Positions 52,901 to 61,900 of a stretch of 64,000 bases of DNA are shown piece by piece. The position numbers were made by a program, and so were the translations under genes. Origin of the DNA: Inia geoffrensis. Its lineage: Eukaryota > Chordata > Mammalia > Artiodactyla > Iniidae. Under the pieces are notes generated by a model. It searched no databases. It saw nothing but the letters and a program-made list of their open reading frames with translations, and was not told where the DNA came from. Every line of letters starts with the position of its first letter. Positions within the stretch are counted from its first letter, which is position 1. Where the stretch lies: contig CM070902.1 of the NCBI GenBank assembly GCA_036417435.1, positions 42,926,600-42,990,599 on the forward strand, given 5' to 3'.

Positions 52901-55900
52901 ACAGTGGCAAATCATACTATTTTGGTACATTATAGTTAATTGTACTCATTACCAAAGACCAATGTTCCTAAACCTTGTGCTTTCAAGCATTTTTGTCATT
53001 TATGTAATTCATCATTTTCCATGGTTTGGAAAACACTGGTGTAGAAGCATTCAGTTGACAAAGCTACCTTGTAATTAAGGTAATGATTTGAGACATTGGA
53101 TACTGAGCCACACTTACACATACCTGTCCTTTGCAGTGAATAAGATTCACCCTATGTGAACATTAGCTTGTGCTAATAAATTCTAAAGAACTATTAGATG
53201 GTATTTTTGGTACGAGTATTTTAATGTTTAATGGCTTGCCTTACCTAGATCATAATTTACCTGCCATGTTGCTTAGTTAATTTTTGTGATACATTTTTTC
53301 CATAATAATCACAAAATTATTAAGCAGTATTAAAATATTAATATCAGAAATTAGCATCATAAAAACATAATGTTAAAAATATAGACTTTAAAATACTATT
53401 TTAGTAAATCAGTCTTACATCCCCTCAATTATTATAAAACAGTTACAGCTCTCAAAACCTTAGCTTGGGAACTTCCCTAGTGGTCCAGTAGCTAAGCCTC
53501 GGCGCTTCCAATGCAGGGGCATGGGTTTGATCCCTGGTTGGGGAACTAAGATCCCACATGCCATGTGGTGTAGCCAAAAAATAAAAAATAAAAATTTAAA
53601 AATAAAAAAACCTTAGCTTGTATCAAAATTAAAGCCTTCACATTAAAGAAAACCAGTCTTGGGCTTCCCTGGTGGCGCAGTGGTTGAGAATCCGCCTGCC
53701 GATGCAGGGGACACGGGTTCGTGCCCCGGTCCGGGAAGATCCCACATGCCACGGAATGGCTGGGCCTGTGAGCCATGGCTGCTGAGCCTGCGCGTCCGGA
53801 GCCTGTGCTCCGCAACGGGAGAGGCCGCAACAGTGAGAGGCCCGCGTACCGCAAAAAAAAAAAAAAAAAAAAGTCTTTTTTTTAATTTTTTCAAGCCTAT
53901 TTAAATTGTTTCTAACAATTAAAAAGTTCTAAGATGTGGTTTTAATCTTGCATAATCATACCTTTGGAAGTTTCTATTTGTGTAGGTTGGCTTTATGGCT
54001 TATTTATGCAATCAGGTATTGTAATTTTATTAAAATGAAGTACTTTGTGTGTGTGTCTCATCAGACCTTTGTGGCACTAAAAGCCATTGTTGGCAATAGC
54101 TGTGTTTTTTGAATTCCTAGTAAAACATGACCTCTTACTTACCATTGTTTAATGGCACAGACATGGTTGGCCTGATTGAAGACATCTTCACATTGGGACT
54201 AGATTTCAGTGCTCTAGGTTTTGTGCATAGAAATCTTGTCAAGGAAAAGGGGTATTGTTAGGTCATTTATAGTCATCTGCTGCTGGGAATTAATCACATA
54301 ACAGTAAACTTGTAATGTAAATTTCGATGCCTTCTTTTTATAATGAACTCTGTTCTGCCTGCTAGATACATCATATTTGATTAAAAATTGACAATTGCTT
54401 GTCACAAGGAAAGGAGGAGGGGCATATTTTCAAAAGGTACAGGAATCTAAGCAAGAACTTGGATCCCAAGTGCAAACATAGTCTCCAGGCTGTTTGAAAA
54501 AAAGTGTTCTGCCCATCCACCTTGAGACGGACTTGTGGACACAGAGGGAGAAGGGAAGGCTGGGATGAATTGAGAGAGTAGCACTGACATACAAGCACTA
54601 CTGTGTGTAAAATAGATAGCTAGTGGGAAGTTGCTTTATAGCACAGGGAGATCAGCTCAGTGCTTTGTGACCACCTAGAGGGGTGGGATAGGGAGGGTGG
54701 GAGGGAGGCTTAAGAGGGAGAGGGTATATGTATACATATAGCTGACTCACTTTGTTGTACAGCAGAAACTAACACAACATTGTAAAGCGATTATAATCCA
54801 ATAAAGATGTAAAAAATAAAATAAAATGAAAGTCTGACCTATCCTTAAGGAACCTGTTTCTTTTTTTAAATGAATTTATTTATTTAGTTATTTATGACTG
54901 CGTTGGGTCTTTGTTGTTAGGTCTTCGTTGCTGCGCGCGGGCTTTCTCTAGTTGTGGTGAGCGGGGGCTTCTCTTCGTTGTGGTGCGCATGCTTCTCATT
55001 GCAGTAGCTTCTCTTGTTTTGGAGCTCAGGCTCTAGGCTCACGGGCTTCAGTAGTTGAAGCACATGGACTCAGTAGTTGTGGCTCGCGGGCTCTAGAGCG
55101 CAGTCTCAGTAGTTGTGGCACATGGGCTTAGTTGCTCTGTGGCATGTGGGATCATCCCGGACCGGGGCTTGAACCCATGTTCCCTGCATTAGCAGGCGGA
55201 TTCTTAACCACTGCACCACCAGGGAAGTCTGGAACCTGTTTCATTCCAACCTCCCTAAGGGAGTTTTCTTAGTATCATTTGGAAGTTGTCAGGATGATTG
55301 TGGAATTTTCCCTCTACTTATGGAAATTCCTGGGCCTTTCCACATGTGCTCTTTTCCACCTGTCCAAAAGTATGCTCTAGAACTTGTCTTACCCTGAGGA
55401 CATTTGAAGGAAACCTCAGCTCCTGCTATGCTCAACTGGTTAATCCTGCCACATTCTTTAAGAAGACAGTATTATAGGAGACCTTAGAGCTGATCTAGGT
55501 TTGAAATTAATCAACCAACTACTTATGTGACTGACTTTGGGCAAGTAGTTTAACCACCTGAAACCTCAGGGTTTTCTTCTGTAAATTGGGAATAATGTTT
55601 CATAGACTTGTGAGAATTAAATGAAATAATTCACGTAAAGCTCTTATCACAGTATCGGATAGTAAGTGCTGTATATAAAGCAGCTAGTTATTTTACTGAG
55701 TATCTCTGTTTGTGTGTATTCCATAGGATATTATGTTCTCCTAGAGAAAGTATAATGATTGTAGTCCTACTTTATAGTTTTTTCATCTTTTTCAAAGGCA
55801 TGTATTTTCAATTTGGGTGAAGTAAGTGAAATCACTTACCTTGACATATTGCCTCATTCTTATGGTTATTACAGGCTATGCATTCCTTCTCTTTCAAGAA

Positions 55901-58900
55901 GAGAGCTCAGTTCAGGCACTAATTGATGCTTGTATTGAAGAAGATGGAAAACTCTATCTGTGTGTTTCCAGCCCTACTATCAAGGACAAACCTGTAAGTA
56001 AATGCTACTCAAACTTTAAGTTACAAGTGCAAGTTTTCCAAAAACAGTTTTGAAATGATCGTTAGTGAAAAAGTAAATAAACTACCATTTTGAGTTCAAT
56101 TTTTTAAAATTCATATAATTTATTATATCTGGATAAAATATTAAGAGTTTGTTTGCAAACCCATCTACCCAAAATTTTGAGCAGTACAGTGGCACAAAGC
56201 TCATCAGCTATTAAAGAGCGAGACCTAATACAGTAATGTCATTTTCTTCATAGGTTCAGATCCGTCCTTGGAATTTAAGTGATAGTGATTTTGTGATGGA
56301 TGGTTCTCAGCCTTTGGATCCTCGAAAAACAATTTTTGTTGGAGGTGTTCCTAGGCCATTAAGGGCTGGTAAGTAGAATGTTAACAAATTTTGTTTTTTT
56401 AAAACAATCATTTAAATATGAATTGATTCGGTACGCATTTGGTACTATTGTGTACATGTCACTACTGGGTGGGTGAAGGGCAGATTCTCCTGCTCCAATA
56501 GTTGCTTGCTACAGAATTTTGAGACAAATTCTGAGAATTGTTCTTAAGACCATTAAGGAACTGGAGAATTGGACACTCATCTATCAATATTGATAGCTAA
56601 CTCCAAACAGACTCTGTAAGAAGAATCCACTCAAATACTGCATTTATGACTTCTTAAGTGTAACTCTCTAAGATAATGAGAATTTGGGGTCTTTTTATGG
56701 AGGTTGATTCTGATATCTGAAGAAGAAATATGGGATTTTTTTTAAAGGCACTTCAGATAAGTGAATGATAAACTTCTGTTCATCAGTAATCAGGAACCAG
56801 AGATCTACCAGAAGAGGTCATATAGGAACATAATTATAGATGTAAATGCCCGCCATACAAGCAAGTTTTATGATACTGTGTACCCTTGTGAAGTGTGTTA
56901 GCACCTTCCATCACTGAAAGCATCCTCTTCCAGTATGGGAGGTGCATGTTAAAGAACTATTCACACATGTAAATACTTACAGACATAGCTACTACAAAGA
57001 AAGACTAAGGGGAACAGAAGAGCATACAGCAAGGAAATGTGCTGTAGTCTGATATTTTAAAGATACTTGTATTTGAGCTGTCATATAAAGATTGAACAGA
57101 AGGAGCAGGGTTAGGTGGTAGGAGGTTGTGAAGAGTGTTTCAGACAAAGGGAACAGCATATTCAAAGATCTTCAGTGGAGGGAAGCAGAGTGCCTCGCAG
57201 AGACTGAGGGAAGTCCAGAGTCACAGCCTAGGGTATAAGGAATGAGGTGAGAGATACAAGAAGACATTGAAAAAGTAAATAGGAGTCAGATCATACAAGT
57301 CTAATAGCTAACTTGTTATTTATCCTCAGAGCAACTGGAAACCAATGAAGAGTTTTTAAGTAAAAGAGAGACATGATCATATTTTCATTTTTAAAAGACC
57401 GGTTTAGTTAATGACTTGTGGAGAGGTCCGTCAAATTGAGAGCAGTTATACGTAGACCAATTTAGGAGCCTGTTATTGCAGTCCAGGAGACAAATAGTGG
57501 TGGCTTGGGTTAGTGGTAGTGGTGGTGGTGGAAGAGCCAAGTGAACAGATGTCACAGATATTTATAAGATAAATGCAAAGGCTGAATCTCAGTTTTCAGT
57601 CTTAAGCTACTAGGTAGACACTGGTACCGCTAACAGAGAAGATAAAGAACACTGGAGAAAGAGCAGGTTGGAAGAAGATTGTGGTATTGGTTTTGAAAGC
57701 TAGTTTGTGCCACCATTCAGATTTCCCAAGGAGAAATTTCAGTTAAGCCATTGGTGTCTGCTATATTTTTAAGAGAATCACTCTTGCTGCTGTTTTGAAA
57801 ATAAACTTGGGGCAGGGGGCAGAAACAAGGAGATAAATCTGTTGCCATGATCTAGATGAAAAAGAATGATACCTTGAAACAGGATGTTAGTGATGGAGGC
57901 AAAGAGATTGGATTCTAGATATGTCTTGGAAATCAGGTTCAGAGGATTGCATATACAGTGGGGAAAAAAGAAAATAGAAAGGATGAAGCCAAGGGTCTTG
58001 AGTTGGCAACTTCATCTTTTCCATTGCTCACTGCGTCAGCAAAAACTCACTCGAGTAGGTTTAATTGGATGGTGGAAGATCAGGAGTGCCATTTAGAACA
58101 TACTGAGTGATGCAGTGCCTGTTAAATATCAATATGACTTGCCCAGTAGACAGTTGAGTTGTCCAGTTCTTCTGTGGTGAGAGCAGGTGAGCTCTAGTAT
58201 ACAAGAGAAAGGATTAGATTTAGAAAAGAGCATTATCCTATTGACTTTCACTTAAAAAAAAAAAAAAGTACTTAAAAATTGTTGGTTTACTGTGTTCTCT
58301 CCCATTTGACGTGAACTACTTTTCCTTTTCAAGTGGAGCTTGCTATGATCATGGACCGGCTGTATGGTGGCGTTTGTTATGCAGGAATTGATACAGATCC
58401 TGAGCTAAAATATCCAAAAGGTGCTGGTCGAGTTGCTTTCTCCAATCAGCAGAGCTATATTGCTGCCATTAGTGCTCGGTTTGTTCAGCTTCAGCACGGT
58501 GATATTGATAAACGTGTAAGTTGCATATTGGGAAATCATTTTAAGTCCTGTCGTGAGGTGCTGATCCAAAGCTTACCACCCTACAGAGTTAATAATGTAA
58601 TTCAAAAACCGAGTGTTTATTTTTCTATATTCCTTTAGCTCTTAAAGAGTATTATATCAAAATATCCCTGAAATGTAAAATTCCTGAGCAGACTTTACAT
58701 TTTAGGTATAATACACAAAATATAAATATAATTTTAAAGGCAGTTCAAAAATTTTTATCAGCCAGTAAGATCTTAATATCCTTTTAACTATAGAGGCAGA
58801 GCTTGTTTTAAAAACTTGTACTCTGGAGTCAGACTACTTGGGATCCCATTTCCACCATTTGTTCTGTAACCCTGGGCAAATGAACCCTCTTTATGCCTCT

Positions 58901-61900
58901 TATTCTTCACTTATACAATGGAAAACAGTAATAGTATCTCTTTCACAGTTATTTTGAGGAGTAAGTGAACTCACATATGTAGAAGCACTTAGAACAGAGC
59001 TTGGCACTAAGTGTTACTTAAGTGTTACTTATTTTTGATTTATAAAATCTAAAATAAAAACACATTTTGTATATTTTCCTAAATATATGCAAAAATAAAT
59101 ATGTAAATAAAGTAAATATATAAGATGATTGTCCTAAACTTTAAAACATTTACTCTTTAGTAGCATTGCTTAGGTCATCACAATAAGAACTTTTAGGAAG
59201 TGTTATGGATGATAACTGTGAAAGCTACCCTATTGAATAATTTCTAATACTGATTACCATCTAAAATAAGAGAAAGGGGTGAACAAAACTCAATTGTTTC
59301 TTTACAAATCTATCTCATGCTAAAATCTGTAAATAGTTCCTGAATAATCATGTTTACATTTGTAGTACAGATGAGATATACTAAACATATGAGGTAAATT
59401 AACTTTTTTATACCCATTATAGTAGATCTAACTTGAGTGAGTATTATTTTACCAGTGTAACAGTTTCTTGAAGCTTCTTCTCTGAGGCTGTACTGTTTTG
59501 GGGGCAGGGGAGCTGGTTAATACCCATAGACCATAGACTCTAGAAGTAGTCCCCAACATTTAATTATCAAACCATACCATTTAGAAAAGACGTACAGCAT
59601 AAATTCATTTCACATTTGCAAAGTGACATTTTTGTTTGCATTGTTACTAAAAATGTTTCCCCCCAATAAAGAAAGAAAAAAATTAAGTATCTGAGAAAAA
59701 GGGCTCTGCTTTTACTCAGACATGCTATGAAATTTTGTTTAACTGATTTGAACCTTAGAGTTCCTCTCATTCAGTAGTTTCCAACCTCCACTGCACATTA
59801 AAATTACCTGGGAACTTAGGAAAACCTTGACATCTGGGTCCCACCCCTAGAGATTCTGCTGTAATTGGTCTGAGATGCAGCATGGGCAGCAGTAGTTTGT
59901 AAAGCCCCCAGGGTGATTCTGATGTCCAGCCATGCTTTAGACCAGCGGTCCCCAACCTTTCTGACACCAGGAACCGGTTTTGTGGAAGACAGTTTTTCCA
60001 CGGACGGGCGTAGGGGAGGTGGGGGTGATACTTTAGGCGGCAATGTGAGCGATGGAGGGGATGGTTCAGGTGGTAATGCGAGCTGGGGAGCAGCAGGTGA
60101 AGCTTCGCTTGCTCTTGCTCCCTTGCTTGCTTGCTTGCCCGCCGCTCACCTCCTGCTGTGCAGCCTGGTTCCTAACAGGCCACGGACTGGCACTGGGCCA
60201 AGGACCGGGGTTTGGGGGCCTCTGCTTTAGACCACTGATCTAGTTTAACCCCCTACTTTTGCAGAGAGGTGATAGGGTCACAGAGGAAGTTATTTACATA
60301 TTATATAATTGTAGTTGTTTAATATGCAGAAGCAAAGGGAAAAGATTATTGCAGTGTCATGCTTCATACCTCTTTGTTTCCAAAATGATAGTGGAGGACC
60401 AATTATTTGGGGCAAAATATTGATTCTTAAAGAGAAACCCTGTTACAAAGCAAGTGAATTGAGAAACACTTGCCTTCTTAAAAAGGCATTGAACTACCTG
60501 AGAGAAAAGTTTACTTTAACATATGTGCTACTAAGGTATGTTTTGAACTTTATTTGAAAGAATTTGAGCCTTAAATATTTTACAAGTCATTAGTTTTGCT
60601 TATACAAAAAAATCAAACCCTTAATCTTTATACCTTTCATCTCTCTAATAAGAATATAGTTATTAAACCATAAAAACAGATTAAATTTAAATTTATAGCT
60701 GGTAATCCAAAGATACACAGGATACTTATTTGGAGGGAATTAAAATTGTTTATTCAACTCATCTTTTAGGCTCACGAACACTTTGAAGTTTACTTTCATC
60801 TCCCTGATAGCCATGAAGAACAATCACCACAAATGTGTAAATCATTTTAAATTTTATATGTTATTCCATGAGTAGTATAATTCACTGTGACTTCTGGTAG
60901 TTACTGAAGTGAATTGTGATATACTTCAAGCTGGCTAATTAAGTATTAATCATTTTATTAGTTATGACTCCAGGTGATTGTGTATCACAGATAGCTCCTC
61001 TGAAGGGAAAATAATGGAAAATAAGAATAGTGAAGAATCAATGAAACTCCCTTTCACGCATTCAAGAGCTGTTAGAGATTATTACTAATCGCAAATAGGT
61101 TTTGACTGTATTCTAAAATCATAAATTTGAAATCCAGTTTTTCATCTTTGAAGTTTTGATTTTGAGTTAAGTAGATTAGCTTCATAAAATAATATCTAGA
61201 ATTTAAAAATATGCAAAAGATACAATTTAGGACAATAAAATGTCCAATATATATAAAATGTTTATCCTAACCCTAACCATGAAATACAAATGCAAACAAA
61301 AATGTAATTTCATTACCCTTCTATCAAATGTTTGTTTTTTACAGTTCTTTTCATCAGTCAACTAGGTTGTTTCTAGCTTGCTGTTATTGTTTTTGTTCAA
61401 AATAATGCTGAAGAAAAATACCCTTATATATTCATTTGCACACATGCAAATATTTCAGTAGAATACATTCAAAATAGAAATTGTTGGGTCATTATTTTTT
61501 ACCTTGGGCAAACCAAGCCCTTTAAAGCTCAATTTTCTCTTCTCTCCTGAGGAAAGGCAGAGATCTTAGGCTGCCTGGCACTGTTCAGTCAGACAAAAGT
61601 AGTAACCTTTCATTCATAAAGTTATTACAAGCCAGGTAAGAAGGCTGTTACAGCTAATAGTAGCTAATGTTAATATACAGAGTATTTGCCGTGTGCCACA
61701 CTATCTTCAGTGCTTTTACTTGCATAATCTAATCCTTACAGCTCTATAAAGCAGGTTCTATTGCCTTTCTCATCTCACAGATACAGAAACTGAGGTTAGA
61801 AAGTTTAGTATTCAGAGCTGACCTAAGTCTGAGGTCTTCTACTGAGTCAGGCTTTCACAGTGGGACTTTGACTTCATATCTTATAAATACACAGAAGTCT

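Larger units (their letters stand above)
50733..55874 (+). other. CPEB2: CPEB2 intron 8
   Basis: 5.1 kb and rich in young repeats: an L2 3' end, three SINEs, an L1 3' end and an MIR. The remainder is AT-rich with no recognised gene. Confidence 0.9.

Noticed and set aside
53661..53735. tRNA-like sequence
   Set aside because: It is the tRNA-derived head of a SINE with a poly(A) tail and target duplication, not a tRNA gene.
61268..61282. Telomere-like CCTAACCCTAACC
   Set aside because: Only about two units, too short to indicate an interstitial telomeric tract.
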